The position numbers and the translations under genes are program-made. Below are positions 1 through 9,428 of a stretch of DNA of 64,000 nt, piece after piece (the stretch's first letter is position 1; each line of letters begins with the position of its first letter). This stretch comes from Verrucomicrobiaceae bacterium (GTDB lineage Bacteria > Verrucomicrobiota > Verrucomicrobiia > Verrucomicrobiales > Verrucomicrobiaceae): assembly GCA_027489965.1 (NCBI GenBank), contig JAIXZA010000173.1, positions 52,244 through 116,243 on the forward strand, read 5' to 3'. The notes under the pieces are model-generated. The model was not told where the DNA came from and did not search any database. It saw only the letters and a program-made list of their open reading frames with translations.

Positions 1-1
1 G

Positions 2-1828
2 ACTTACACCTTCACCGGCCCCGTCACGAGTATCGTGAATGGCATCGTGACGCTAAGTGGGGTCACCGGCACGGTTGCCATCACGGCGAAACAGGCTGGC
101 AATGCCAGTTTCCTGCCTGCCATGGACGTGAAGCAAACCTTCGCCGTCACCGCAGCCGCCACCACATTGACGCTGACGAATCTCGTCCAGACCTACGACG
201 GCACTCAGAAATCCATCGGTGTCGTCGGCGGCACGGCGGATACGATTTTCTACACGGTGAACAAGATCAAAGGCACCACGCCACCCACAGCGGCGGGCAG
301 TTACCCGGTCGAAGCGGTCTCCGGCACTGGAGCTTCAGCGATCAAAAAAACCGGCACGCTCGTCATCAACAAAGCGCCGCTCCTCGTCGTCGCCGATGAC
401 AAACGGAAGTACATCGGCCAGGTCAACCCGCTGCTCACCTTCGCCTACTCCGGCTTCTTCGGCAGTGACAACGCGGGCAATGCTTTGAGCAAAGCTCCCA
501 CCGTCACCACCACGGCCACCACCACCAGCACGGGCGGAAATTACCCCATCAAGCCCGCTGGCGGCACCTCGGCGAACTACAATTTTGTCTATGTGAACGG
601 CAACATGAAGATCGAAAGCTGGGCCGGGCAGTATGAGACACTATTGGTTGACTCAAACAACGTGCCCTCGGCCAAAGTCGAGTTTACCGTCGCAGCAGGC
701 AGCCGTATTCTGACAGGCAAGATCACGACCGCGAAACAGTCCGCCGCAGTGCCTTTCAATGGCCAGCTCGGGCTCGATTTCGGCTCTGAATACGGTAATA
801 CAATAATCATCGTCGGCGTTGGTTCTGGCGATAAAGCTGTATCTTATAGCTTACAAATCGACATTCCCCTGAATGCTGATTTTTCTGTCACTGCCTACCG
901 GACTCCAAACTTGGGCTCTTCGCAGCTTTTGGGGATCAGTGCCTCTGGGAAAAAACTAATGCTTAACTCCGGCAAGCCATCCGTAACTTATGCCGGCGCA
1001 TACACACTCCTTTTTGCCCCAGACGTCAGCCTGCAGGGGCTTCCAAAGCCCACCGGTTCAGGTTTCGCTACAGCAGCTATCGACGCCAAAGGAAAAATGA
1101 ACTTCGCTGGAGCCCTGGCGGACGGCACGAAGATCACCTCCAGTCTCCTGCCGGATGCGAATGCTGGCTACCGCCTCTACCTGATGCCTTACACGGGCCG
1201 TCTGAACAGCTATTGCGCGGCTTGGATTGAACCTCAGGAGCACCTAGATTCAGCTCTCGCAGGCCGTGGCCTCATCACCCTGGCGGATAACCTTTCCCTC
1301 TACTGGGCCAAAGCCGCCCCCGAGCCTGCCTCGAAGGACACGAATTATCGTGGTGGTATCCCTTCCTCGAAATGTTCCATCACCATGGACCCCTGGCTGC
1401 CACCGACGACAAAGGCCCCGATCTTCACCGTGCCACAGCGTCTCGTATTGAATGGCACGGGCGACTTCATACCCTTGTTTGAAAGCGGAGTTAGTAGCCT
1501 TACACCTAGCATCCCCACACTGTTACGTATGGACAGCAAAGGTGGCGTAAGCGTGAATCTTCCTGTAGTGACTCCTGCCAACCCGAGTGGTTATAAAATC
1601 ACTGTCACCCCTGCCACAGGAGCCTTCTCCGGCAGCTTCAATCTGACGGATGGCAGCGTAAAGCGCCTCGTGAACTTCAGCGGCGTCATGCGCCAGCCGC
1701 CATTGGCAGAGGTCACGCCAGTCGTCATCGGGGCTGGGCTCGGCATCGTGCCGCAACTCTCTGGTTCGTTAGCAGGTACCACGGGCACGAGCATCATCTT
1801 TGAGCGGCCTGCGCCTCCTTCAAACTGA
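2..1828 (+). CDS. Secreted MBG-domain surface protein, C-terminal part
   Basis: The reading frame is open to the left edge, so the 5' end lies outside the window; a GTG at 35 is probably internal. The translated part begins with two beta-rich repeats of the MBG (mostly beta, glycine-rich) type, about 165-370 (motif VQTYDGTQKSI) and 370-610 (ADDKRKYIGQVNPLLTFAYSG). After these come about 400 residues of low-charge Ser/Thr/Gly-rich beta sequence with the pattern GSGFATAAIDAKGKMNFAGAL, a type often seen in the C-terminal parts of large verrucomicrobial surface proteins. No catalytic motif is visible. The last 35 bases overlap the 3' end of the convergent gene on the other strand. Likely a cell-surface or secreted adhesion/structural protein; the ligand is unknown. 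Confidence 0.75.
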   Translation, partial: TYTFTGPVTSIVNGIVTLSGVTGTVAITAKQAGNASFLPAMDVKQTFAVTAAATTLTLTNLVQTYDGTQKSIGVVGGTADTIFYTVNKIKGTTPPTAAGSYPVEAVSGTGASAIKKTGTLVINKAPLLVVADDKRKYIGQVNPLLTFAYSGFFGSDNAGNALSKAPTVTTTATTTSTGGNYPIKPAGGTSANYNFVYVNGNMKIESWAGQYETLLVDSNNVPSAKVEFTVAAGSRILTGKITTAKQSAAVPFNGQLGLDFGSEYGNTIIIVGVGSGDKAVSYSLQIDIPLNADFSVTAYRTPNLGSSQLLGISASGKKLMLNSGKPSVTYAGAYTLLFAPDVSLQGLPKPTGSGFATAAIDAKGKMNFAGALADGTKITSSLLPDANAGYRLYLMPYTGRLNSYCAAWIEPQEHLDSALAGRGLITLADNLSLYWAKAAPEPASKDTNYRGGIPSSKCSITMDPWLPPTTKAPIFTVPQRLVLNGTGDFIPLFESGVSSLTPSIPTLLRMDSKGGVSVNLPVVTPANPSGYKITVTPATGAFSGSFNLTDGSVKRLVNFSGVMRQPPLAEVTPVVIGAGLGIVPQLSGSLAGTTGTSIIFERPAPPSN

Positions 1829-4130
1829 AATCTTTATACAGCAGCACCGATTCCCGCCGCTTGGAAAAAGCGGCGGTTTCTTCTTCCCACGACTTGTTGA
1901 TCGCCCGCCAGTCTTTGCCTGTGCGGATCTGCTCCAGCAGTTTGTTGTGATTCAGCAGCGTGTTCACTTTTTCCAGAGCGAACTCCTTCGGGTAAAGTCG
2001 ATGCAATGTCGCTGCGATGGCAATGCCTGTCGCTACAGATGCTAAAGCCGCGCGATCCGTAATAATGAGGCGCACGCCGTGACAGAGTTCGTTTTTGAAA
2101 ACACTGGACGTGGGCTTAAATCGTACGGGCAAGAAACGCAGGCCGGGCAGTCCTAGTTTGTTCAGCTCGTAGTTCAATCGAAGGTCATCCATGTAGGGCG
2201 CACCAAGAATCTGAAATGGACTGTCCGTGCCGCGTCCGACACTGATGCTGAACTCCAATAAACCCACGCCCGGATAAAGTAAGGCAGCTTCCAGTGAACG
2301 CATATTTGGGGACGGATTCTGCCAGGGAAGACCCGTCTGATCAAAGAGCAATTCACGCCGCCAGCCTTCCACGGGGATGATTTGTAGGTCTGCGCCGATC
2401 TTTCGCTCCTGATTCATCATCATTGCCAGTTCACCGACGGTCATCCCATGGCGTATTGGGATCGTGTGAGTCGCTGTAAACGTCTCTTTATCGAGGACAC
2501 TGGGACCTTCCACTTGGATTCCCCCTATCGGATTGACCCGATCCAGAATGATGAATTTTTTACCCGCCTTGGCCGCAGCTTCCAGGCATAAGCGCAGGGT
2601 TGAAATATAGGTGTAAAAACGGCAGCCGATGTCCTGAATATCAAAAACCAGTGCATCAATTTCAGTTAACTGCTCAGGTTTCGGCGAACGTGACTCACCG
2701 TATAAACTAATAACAGGTAAGCCCGTTTTAGCGTCTTTGCTGTCTGAGATTTTCTCCTGATCCTGTTCACCACGGATGCCATGCTCGGGGCTGAAGAGGG
2801 CGCGCAATTGCAGGACTTTCGATTCATGAAGAAGATCAATCGTGTTGCGTCGCTCAGCATTCATGCCCGTGTGATTCGTGATCAGTCCGACTCGCAATCC
2901 TTTCAGAGAAGCAAAACTCTCTTGCTGTAGTATATCGATGCCATTGAGGACCGTTGGCACTTCATTCGTTTCGCGCTTGGCTAAAGCGCCATTCACGTGC
3001 TGAAAATCAAATCCAGGAATGCATTTGCCGGCGGCTGTTCCGACAAGATCATAAAGATCACGAACGCTGCCTCTGCCGTCAGGATGCAGGCGAGAACTGA
3101 GAAAAATCACAAAACTCTGAGAGGCTGGATCAATCCATAAACTCGTGCCCGTGAATCCTGTGTGGCCGAACGAACCCAGTGGGAAAAGACTGCCGCGCGG
3201 ACGACTGTAAGTTGAGTCGATATCCCAGCCTAGTCCGCGTCTTTCCAGCACCGTTGCGGCCGACTGCACCTGACTCATGAGCTTTATGGTTTCAGCTTTT
3301 AGCACACGTGCCCCGCCTAGTTCACCGCCGCCCAGAATCATGCGTGCATATTGTGCCAAATCTGCGGCAGTAGTGAACAGGCCTGCATGTCCCGTGACTC
3401 CACCCATGCGGCGCGAAGTGGGATCATGAACCACGCCTTGCAGCATTGCCCCAAGTTCATCACGTTCGGTAGCCGCAATGCGGGATCGCCAATCGACTGG
3501 GGGCGTGAAGCGCGTCGAAGTCATTTTAAGTGGCAGGAAAACATGCTTATGCGCAAAAACATCCAACGTCTCGCCACTCACTCGGCGGACGATCTCACCG
3601 AGTAGGATGAAATTGATGTCGCTATAACGAAAGAAACTATCCGGCACTGCCTGTGGGACACTTGTGACCGCACGGCGAATGCCTTCCTGATAACCCACCC
3701 AAGTCGGCAAACTGGGAATTCCAGGACTCAACCCGGAAGTGTGGGTGAGCAGATGACGCAGACGGATCAGCTCGCGACCCTCTCCCTCAAATTCCGGTAA
3801 ATACTGTGATACTGGTGCCTCTAGTTTCAGCTTCCCTTGATCCATCAGCACCAGGATGGATGGAGTCGTCGCGATGACCTTAGTTAGTGAAGCTGCATCA
3901 AAGAGAGTATCCAGTAACATGGCTTCCCGCACCGGGATCAGTTCACGATCGCCTTTGACCTGCGTGTGAGACTGACCTTGGTGCTCCAGCCAGACGACAG
4001 CGCCCGGCGGATTTTTTTTCGCGACCGCCTGCTCGATGACTTGTTCCAATTCTTTTAATCCAGCTGGATCAAAAGCCGTCTGCGCTGCTAGCGAAGCATT
4101 CAAGCTGAGAAAAATGAGAACTCGTAGCAT
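1794..4130 (-). CDS. Secreted serine hydrolase (beta-lactamase/AmiE-like) fused to NamZ exo-muramidase
   Basis: A 778-residue protein with a signal peptide (MLRVLIFLSLNASLAAQ). Residues about 25-375 are a serine beta-lactamase-fold domain: S81-L-T-K84 nucleophile motif, Y169-S-D in place of the usual Y-x-N, and H323-T-G near the end. Residues about 393-775 are DUF1343, the fold of NamZ, the peptidoglycan exo-beta-N-acetylmuramidase; the FSPEHGIRGEQDQ segment (about 447-459) and DIQDIGCRFYTY are typical. In Bacillus subtilis, NamZ and AmiE (a beta-lactamase-fold MurNAc-L-Ala amidase) are separate neighbouring genes acting in cell-wall turnover. Here both parts are one polypeptide, so I infer an enzyme that removes the peptide and then releases MurNAc in the periplasm. 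The gene lies 83 bp downstream of the oxidoreductase and may be co-transcribed with it. Confidence 0.85.
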   Translation of the reverse strand: MLRVLIFLSLNASLAAQTAFDPAGLKELEQVIEQAVAKKNPPGAVVWLEHQGQSHTQVKGDRELIPVREAMLLDTLFDAASLTKVIATTPSILVLMDQGKLKLEAPVSQYLPEFEGEGRELIRLRHLLTHTSGLSPGIPSLPTWVGYQEGIRRAVTSVPQAVPDSFFRYSDINFILLGEIVRRVSGETLDVFAHKHVFLPLKMTSTRFTPPVDWRSRIAATERDELGAMLQGVVHDPTSRRMGGVTGHAGLFTTAADLAQYARMILGGGELGGARVLKAETIKLMSQVQSAATVLERRGLGWDIDSTYSRPRGSLFPLGSFGHTGFTGTSLWIDPASQSFVIFLSSRLHPDGRGSVRDLYDLVGTAAGKCIPGFDFQHVNGALAKRETNEVPTVLNGIDILQQESFASLKGLRVGLITNHTGMNAERRNTIDLLHESKVLQLRALFSPEHGIRGEQDQEKISDSKDAKTGLPVISLYGESRSPKPEQLTEIDALVFDIQDIGCRFYTYISTLRLCLEAAAKAGKKFIILDRVNPIGGIQVEGPSVLDKETFTATHTIPIRHGMTVGELAMMMNQERKIGADLQIIPVEGWRRELLFDQTGLPWQNPSPNMRSLEAALLYPGVGLLEFSISVGRGTDSPFQILGAPYMDDLRLNYELNKLGLPGLRFLPVRFKPTSSVFKNELCHGVRLIITDRAALASVATGIAIAATLHRLYPKEFALEKVNTLLNHNKLLEQIRTGKDWRAINKSWEEETAAFSKRRESVLLYKDFSLKEAQAAQR

Positions 4131-4213
4131 AGGCGATACCTAACGAGCAGAGCCACTAGGCTGCAACCTCCGGTTTATGGGAGTGATGGATTCTGTCATC
4201 CATGAGCTTTTGG

Positions 4214-5533
4214 CTAACCTAAACCAGGAATCTGCCAGCCATCGCGATAAGGGCGCTTCACCAACTGATTGGCCGCTTCGTGATTGCTGATCTGGCAGGC
4301 TTCCCGGTCAAACTCCAGCCACTGACCCGGAAAGCGGTCAGTGAGAGTGCCTACAAGCACGGATTCCGTGAGCGGGCCGCCGTGGCTAAAGTCGGCACAG
4401 CTTTTTTCACCATTGAGGATGGCATTCACCCAATCATGATAGTGATCCTGGCCTTTGAGGCCTTTCGGGTATTTTTCTGCTGGGAAATCTTCCTCGGGTA
4501 AAACGAAGGGACGCAGGCCATAAGGTTTAAAAATAGCCCCTTCCGTGCCGAGGAAGAAAGTGCCAGAGGCTGGAAATTTAGTCAGTGCTTTAGGCATCTT
4601 CACTTTGCTCATGTCAGGTTCAGCGCCGCCATCATTCCAGGTGATGCGCACCTGATCTTCGGCGGTGAATTCGCTGCCAGGGAAGTCTAATTCGACGATA
4701 CGACGATCCCCCCAAAGCGCACCACTGCTGCCGCCATGGGTCAATCGCGCGCGGGTCGGCGCGGTGAGTTTTAGTGCGTCAAAGGTCGTGTCAAAATGAT
4801 GGCAGCCCATGTCTCCCATCTCGCCACAGCCAAAATCAAACCAAGCGCGCCAACTCTGTGGATGATAGGTGTCTGCTAGGTAAGGGACTGGACTGCGTAC
4901 GCCACACCAGAGGTCCCAGTCGAGCCCTTCTGGCAAAGCATCGGCCTGCGGGCGAAGCGTGGTGTTTTTAGGCCACCAATTCAGCGGTTTATTTTCCCAC
5001 ATGATCACCTCTTTCACTTTGCCGATGGCACCACTGCGGAGAATCTCCACAGTCATGCGGGCTTCAATGCTGGAGCGGCCCTGATTGCCTAACTGGGTGA
5101 CGACGCCCGCTTTTTTAGCTTCCTCTGTGATTACTCGGCATTCATGCAGAGTTGGTGCCATGGGCTTTTGAAGATAGACATGCTTTTTCGCCCGCAATGC
5201 CGTGACACATGGCCCCGCGTGGCTGTGATCAGGAGTGCCGATGGTGATCGCATCAAAGCTGTCCCCATGCTTTGCCAGTAGCTCCCGCCAGTCCCGGTGT
5301 TGACTTGCTTCAGGGAAATCCTTCGCCGCCATCGCCATGTGTTTGGCATCGACATCGCAGAGCGCGACGATCTTTACCTTGGGGTGCGAAGCGACGCTGC
5401 GTAGTGTATTGCCACCCATGCGCGCGACGCCGACCGAGGCAACTTGCAGCATCGAGTTTGGCGAGGCGCTGCGGAGAATGGCAGGAAAGCCAAGGCTGGC
5501 GGTGGACGTTTGCAGGAAGTGGCGGCGTTTCAT
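4214..5533 (-). CDS. Tat-exported Gfo/Idh/MocA family oxidoreductase
   Basis: A 439-residue protein. I chose the ATG at 5533 because it puts a twin-arginine leader (MKRRHFLQTSTASLGFP) at the N-terminus; an upstream start would add 27 residues without signal character. The nucleotide-binding Rossmann fold follows (VGVARMGGNTLRSV, then VALCDVD), and LQKPMAPTLHECR supplies the lysine expected in the EKP motif of this family. The C-terminal half is the usual alpha/beta substrate domain (DMGCHHFDTTFDAL, WNDGGAEPD). Members reversibly oxidise sugar or cyclitol hydroxyls with tightly bound NAD(P). Tat-exported forms are numerous in Planctomycetes and Verrucomicrobia. The substrate cannot be read from sequence. 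It is divergent from pdxA with about 100 bp between starts. Confidence 0.85.
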   Translation of the reverse strand: MKRRHFLQTSTASLGFPAILRSASPNSMLQVASVGVARMGGNTLRSVASHPKVKIVALCDVDAKHMAMAAKDFPEASQHRDWRELLAKHGDSFDAITIGTPDHSHAGPCVTALRAKKHVYLQKPMAPTLHECRVITEEAKKAGVVTQLGNQGRSSIEARMTVEILRSGAIGKVKEVIMWENKPLNWWPKNTTLRPQADALPEGLDWDLWCGVRSPVPYLADTYHPQSWRAWFDFGCGEMGDMGCHHFDTTFDALKLTAPTRARLTHGGSSGALWGDRRIVELDFPGSEFTAEDQVRITWNDGGAEPDMSKVKMPKALTKFPASGTFFLGTEGAIFKPYGLRPFVLPEEDFPAEKYPKGLKGQDHYHDWVNAILNGEKSCADFSHGGPLTESVLVGTLTDRFPGQWLEFDREACQISNHEAANQLVKRPYRDGWQIPGLG

Positions 5534-5634
5534 GGCACGGTGTTCAACGCTGACGCGAAGAGGCTCTATCAAATGGACAAGAATTGAACTTATGCTCGCC
5601 AGAGCCTCCAACACCGTGTCATTTGAACCCGTCT

Positions 5635-6633
5635 ATGTCGAAACCCCTCATTGCCGTCACCATGGGCGACCCCGCTGGGGTTGGTCCTGAAATCTGCCTG
5701 CAACTTCTTGCCAACGAGAGTGTCACCGCCGTCTGCACTCCAGTCGTCTTTGGCGATGCTCGACTGCTTTCCCGTTGCGCTCGCCAAACAGGCCTGCCAG
5801 CGCCCAAGCGTATCTTGTCAGAGATTGAGTGGGCTGATCAATGCAGCGCACTCACTGAGCCTGCTGTTTTAGATCTGTTCGGGTTTGACGCCGATGACTT
5901 CTCGCCTGGCATCGTCAGTGCCAGGACCGGTGCTGCTGGCTTTCGTTATGTCGAAAAAAGCATTGCTGCTGCCTTAGCTCATCAAGTGGCCGCCGTCGCC
6001 ACCGCCCCACTCAATAAAGAAGCTCTCCATGCCGCAGGGATCATGTATCCTGGTCACACGGAGATGTTTGCTGAAAAGATGGCCGCTGAGCGTTCCTGCA
6101 TGACCTTCTTCTCAGAGGTCATGATTTGCAGCCTCGTCACTGTGCACATTGGCTATCAGGATGTCGTTCCCGCCCTAACGAAAGAACGGATCTTGGATGT
6201 CATCGAACTCACCGCCGAGGCTGTGCAGCGGGTGCGTGGTAAAAAGCCTCACATCGCTGTCTGTGGCCTGAATCCCCATGCGGGTGAGCATGGCCTCTTT
6301 GGCCGTGGTGAAGAAGAAAGCATCATTCAGCCAGCCATCGCCGCCGCCCGAGCCAAAGGTCACCTCGTGGAAGGTCCGTTGCCCCCTGATACGGCCTTTA
6401 TTCCTTCAAAAAGAAAAAGCGTCGATGCCTACATCTGCCTCTATCACGATCAGGCTCTCATCCCGCTGAAAGCCCTGGCCTTTGACACAGCCGTTAATAC
6501 GACCCTCGGCCTGCCCGTGCCCCGCACCAGCGTCGATCACGGCACCGCCTGCGATATCGCCTGGCAGGGCAAAGCCAACGGCCAAAGCCTCGTTGAGGCG
6601 GTTTTGTTAGCCGCGAAAATGGCTCCAAGATGA
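5635..6633 (+). CDS. pdxA: 4-hydroxythreonine-4-phosphate dehydrogenase
   Basis: A 332-residue cytoplasmic enzyme of pyridoxal 5'-phosphate synthesis (DXP-dependent route), oxidising 4-phosphohydroxy-L-threonine with NAD(P)+. Family hallmarks: start MSKPLIAVTMGDPAGVGPE, TAPLNKEALHAAG, PGHTEMFAEKM with a metal-binding His, LNPHAGEHGLFG, LYHDQALIPLKAL and the C-terminal DHGTACDIAWQGKA. The ATG at 5635 is chosen because homologues begin almost exactly here; a TTG at 5584 would add 17 residues without similarity. Full family length (about 330 residues). It is followed by tRNA-Arg and gatB on the same strand. Confidence 0.95.
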   Translation: MSKPLIAVTMGDPAGVGPEICLQLLANESVTAVCTPVVFGDARLLSRCARQTGLPAPKRILSEIEWADQCSALTEPAVLDLFGFDADDFSPGIVSARTGAAGFRYVEKSIAAALAHQVAAVATAPLNKEALHAAGIMYPGHTEMFAEKMAAERSCMTFFSEVMICSLVTVHIGYQDVVPALTKERILDVIELTAEAVQRVRGKKPHIAVCGLNPHAGEHGLFGRGEEESIIQPAIAAARAKGHLVEGPLPPDTAFIPSKRKSVDAYICLYHDQALIPLKALAFDTAVNTTLGLPVPRTSVDHGTACDIAWQGKANGQSLVEAVLLAAKMAPR

Positions 6634-6694
6634 TTGTAAAAGGCATCTTGAAGCATCCCAATTTCCCGCTAACGTCACCCCTTCTAGAAAACAA

Positions 6695-6767
6695 GCACCC
6701 GTAGCTCAGTGGATAGAGCAGTGGATTTCTAATCCTCTGGTCGCAGGTTCGATCCCTGCCGGGTGCG
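6695..6767 (+). tRNA. tRNA-Arg (anticodon TCT)
   Basis: A 73-base cloverleaf. Acceptor arms GCACCCG (6695-6701) and CGGGTGC (6760-6766) pair perfectly with discriminator G. D-stem GCTC/GAGC, anticodon loop TTTCTAA giving anticodon TCT (reads AGA), and T-arm GCAGG-TTCGATC-CCTGC. The anticodon stem has one T-T mismatch in its second pair. The 3' CCA is not encoded; the gene is followed by CTTTTTCTC, which may help end transcription. It stands alone between pdxA and gatB. Confidence 0.96.
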
Positions 6768-6856
6768 CTTTTTCTCACTTTCTGGCTGAGGTCAGGCGCA
6801 GGCCAGACTTGCCATCTGGGCCAAGGGATTCCACTATCGGCACTCCTACGCCTATC

Positions 6857-8320
6857 ATGCCCAAGTACATCGTCACCATCGGACTCGAAGTTCACGCGCA
6901 ACTCACCACCCAGAGCAAGATGTTCTGCGCCTGTCCACGGGAGTTTGGCGCAGAGCCCAATACACACACTTGCCCGACCTGCCTAGGATTGCCTGGAGCG
7001 CTGCCGGTTCTCAACGAAGCGGCCATCGAGAAGACGATCCTCACAGGCATGATGCTGGGCTGCGAAACCCCACCCATCGTGAAGTGGGATCGCAAAAACT
7101 ATTTCTACCCGGACATGCCCAAAAATTATCAGATCACGCAGTTTGATCTGCCTCTGTGCATCGGTGGTGGCGTTCCGCTTTATGATTTGGCTTACCCGAA
7201 AGATGTCCAAAAGAGCATCGCCAATCCTGGGAAGGTCGTGAAACTCACACGCATCCATTTGGAAGAAGACGTGGCCAAGAGTACGCATCATGACAAGTTT
7301 ACCACCATTGATTTCAATCGCGCGGGCACTCCGCTGATGGAGATCGTCAGTGATCCTGATATCGACAGCGCCGAGGAGGCCTTTGCCTACCTGACCAGCC
7401 TGCGCCAAATTTTGATCTATGGCGGCGTCAGTGATGCCGACATGGAAAAAGGCAATCTACGCTGCGATGTGAATATCAGCCTGCGGCCAGAAGGTCAGAC
7501 GGAACTCGGCTCGAAGATTGAGCTGAAGAATCTGAACTCCATGTCCGCCGTGCGTCGTGCCATCAAGTATGAGATCGAGCGCCAGACCGAAGCTCTGGAT
7601 AAAGGAGAGAAACTCATCCAGAGCACACGCCGCTGGGATGATGATCGTGGGGAAACTAGCCTCATGCGGACCAAGGAAGATGCCCATGATTACCGCTATC
7701 TGCCCGATCCTGATCTGATTCCTCTGCGCACCGCAGACATCGTGGCCCGTGTGCGCCCGCTGGTGCCGGAGCTGCCGCACGAAAAGCGGGCGCGTTTCGA
7801 AAAAGACTACGGCTGTAGCGCCTATGATGCTGGTGTTTTGGCCAGTGAAAAAGAGCTGGCTACTTGGTATGAAGCTGCCGTTGGCGCTAACACCGCAGTA
7901 CCGCCGAAAAAGATCGCTAACTGGGTCATCAATGACTTGCTCGGTATTCTCAAAGACAGCGAAGGCGGCATCTCTTCTTGCCCGCTAAAACCAGAAGCCC
8001 TCAGTGCACTGGTCGCCGTTGTCGAGGAAGGCAAGATTTCCAACACTCAAGCCAAAGAAGTTTTTGCTGAGATGTTCGAGTCTGGCAAGCCGGCTAATGA
8101 AATCATCAAGGCCAAGGGATTTGAACAGGTCAGTGACACCGGTGCGCTGGAAGTCATTGTGGATCAAATCTTGGCAGCCAATCCTGATAAGGTCGCTGAG
8201 GTCAAAGGTGGCAATGAAAAAGCCATGAACTGGTTCACAGGCCAAGCCATGAAAGCCAGCCAAGGCAAAGCCAATCCGAAGATCGTCACCGATATCGTGC
8301 GCAAAAAAGTCCTCGGCTAA
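6857..8320 (+). CDS. gatB: Asp-tRNA(Asn)/Glu-tRNA(Gln) amidotransferase subunit B
   Basis: A 487-residue GatB, the kinase/transamidation subunit of GatCAB, which turns misacylated Glu-tRNA(Gln) or Asp-tRNA(Asn) into the correct amidated form. Diagnostic segments: YIVTIGLEVHAQLTTQSKMF, CPTCLGLPGALPVLN, KNYFYPDMPKNYQITQFD, RAGTPLMEIVSDPD, RCDVNISLRP, and a C-terminal YqeY-like tail domain ending PKIVTDIVRKKVLG. The ATG at 6857 gives the standard GatB start; the 16 upstream residues available in frame show no similarity. gatA and gatC are not in the window. Confidence 0.96.
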   Translation: MPKYIVTIGLEVHAQLTTQSKMFCACPREFGAEPNTHTCPTCLGLPGALPVLNEAAIEKTILTGMMLGCETPPIVKWDRKNYFYPDMPKNYQITQFDLPLCIGGGVPLYDLAYPKDVQKSIANPGKVVKLTRIHLEEDVAKSTHHDKFTTIDFNRAGTPLMEIVSDPDIDSAEEAFAYLTSLRQILIYGGVSDADMEKGNLRCDVNISLRPEGQTELGSKIELKNLNSMSAVRRAIKYEIERQTEALDKGEKLIQSTRRWDDDRGETSLMRTKEDAHDYRYLPDPDLIPLRTADIVARVRPLVPELPHEKRARFEKDYGCSAYDAGVLASEKELATWYEAAVGANTAVPPKKIANWVINDLLGILKDSEGGISSCPLKPEALSALVAVVEEGKISNTQAKEVFAEMFESGKPANEIIKAKGFEQVSDTGALEVIVDQILAANPDKVAEVKGGNEKAMNWFTGQAMKASQGKANPKIVTDIVRKKVLG

Positions 8321-8371
8321 AGCGCAAAGCTGCTAGTGACAGCGCTTCCATCACGTTGAATCTCTCCTACC

Positions 8372-9331
8372 ATGAAACTAACCACACTGCTACTTCGTAG
8401 CGCCCTGCTGTTGTCCCTCACTGCTTCGATGCAGGCTGCGGATGCTCCCAAAAAACTACTCGTCGTCACCGTTACGACAGGATTCCGTCATTCCTCCATT
8501 GAGACCGCCGAAAAAGTGCTGGCCGAGCTGGGGCAGAAGTCCGGAGCCTGGACGGTCGATTTTGTCCATCAGCCCGAAGGTCAACCCAAGAACCCGGGTA
8601 AGCCACCTGTGAAGCAGCCGAAAGACACAGACGAGACGTTTAAGGCCAAACAAGAGGCTTACAGCACCGCCTTAGCCAGCTACAATGTCGCCAATAAAGT
8701 CTGGAATGACAAGATCAAAGCCTACATGGCCGACAAGATGGCCATGGATAAGATCAAGGATTACGATGGCTTTGTCTTTGCCAATACCACCGGTGATTTG
8801 CTGTTCCCTGATCGTGATGGCTTCGTTGAACTGATCAAAGGCGGCAAAGCCTTTGTAGCCATGCATTCTGGCTCAGACACCTACCACCCATTCCGGGGTT
8901 ATGTGGACATGCTCGGCGGTGAATTTGAGACCCATAAATCCCAAGTCGAGATTCAGCCAATCCTGCATGATCCAGCGCATCCTGCCACAAAGCCTATTCC
9001 GACAGGCTTCCGCGTCTTCGATGAAATCTATATCATCAAGACCTTTGAAAAAGCCAAGGTGCACGGCCTGATGGGGTTGGATGCACATCCCAACGACAAG
9101 ACTCCAGGCTACTTCCCAGTTTCCTGGTGCAAGGAGTTTGGTAAAGGCCGTGTCTTTTACACCTCGCTCGGTCATCGTGAAGACGTCTGGGACCCGACCT
9201 GGAAAGCAGACACCAAAGACCGCAAAAACACCCCCGAGATTGCCAATATCTACCAGGAACACATTCTTGGTGGTATCAAATGGGCTCTGAAGCTCATCGA
9301 GGGTGAGGCAGGTCTTGGAAACATTCAGTAA
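8372..9331 (+). CDS. Secreted ThuA-like (trehalose utilisation) domain protein
   Basis: A 319-residue protein with signal peptide (MKLTTLLLRSALLLSLTASMQA, cut before ADAPKK). The rest is a ThuA-like glutamine-amidotransferase fold: KKLLVVTVTTGFRHSSIETAE at the first beta strand, then DYDGFVFANTTGDLLFPDRDGF, GKAFVAMHSGSDTYHPFRGYVDMLGGEF, and PVSWCKEFGKGRVFYTSLGHREDVW near the end. A lysine/proline-rich insertion (about residues 70-115) separates the first strand from the core. ThuA-type proteins take part in oxidised-sugar (3-keto-disaccharide) metabolism in rhizobia; secreted PVC versions sit in sugar-degradation clusters. Ends just before a strong terminator shared with convergent ftsZ. Confidence 0.85.
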   Translation: MKLTTLLLRSALLLSLTASMQAADAPKKLLVVTVTTGFRHSSIETAEKVLAELGQKSGAWTVDFVHQPEGQPKNPGKPPVKQPKDTDETFKAKQEAYSTALASYNVANKVWNDKIKAYMADKMAMDKIKDYDGFVFANTTGDLLFPDRDGFVELIKGGKAFVAMHSGSDTYHPFRGYVDMLGGEFETHKSQVEIQPILHDPAHPATKPIPTGFRVFDEIYIIKTFEKAKVHGLMGLDAHPNDKTPGYFPVSWCKEFGKGRVFYTSLGHREDVWDPTWKADTKDRKNTPEIANIYQEHILGGIKWALKLIEGEAGLGNIQ

Positions 9332-9380
9332 CAATCAGTGCGGAGCTTATGGAGCCCGACCTTGACTGTTTAAATCAAAA

Positions 9381-9402
9381 GGGCCGCCCGAATGGGCGGC
9401 CC
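9381..9402. terminator. Bidirectional Rho-independent terminator between ThuA gene and ftsZ
   Basis: A perfect 9-bp GC-rich stem (GGGCCGCCC at 9381-9389, GGGCGGCCC at 9394-9402) with a GAAT loop, followed by TTCATTTT on the plus strand and preceded by AAATCAAAA, which gives a T-rich tail on the minus strand. It sits between two convergent genes, so it probably serves both. Confidence 0.9.
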
Positions 9403-9428
9403 TTCATTTTAGAATGGGTGTTTGAAGA

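Noticed and set aside
4186..4203. Palindrome ATGGAT...ATCCAT between the oxidoreductase and the NamZ fusion
   Set aside because: Only a 6-bp AT-rich stem without T-run; not distinguishable from chance.
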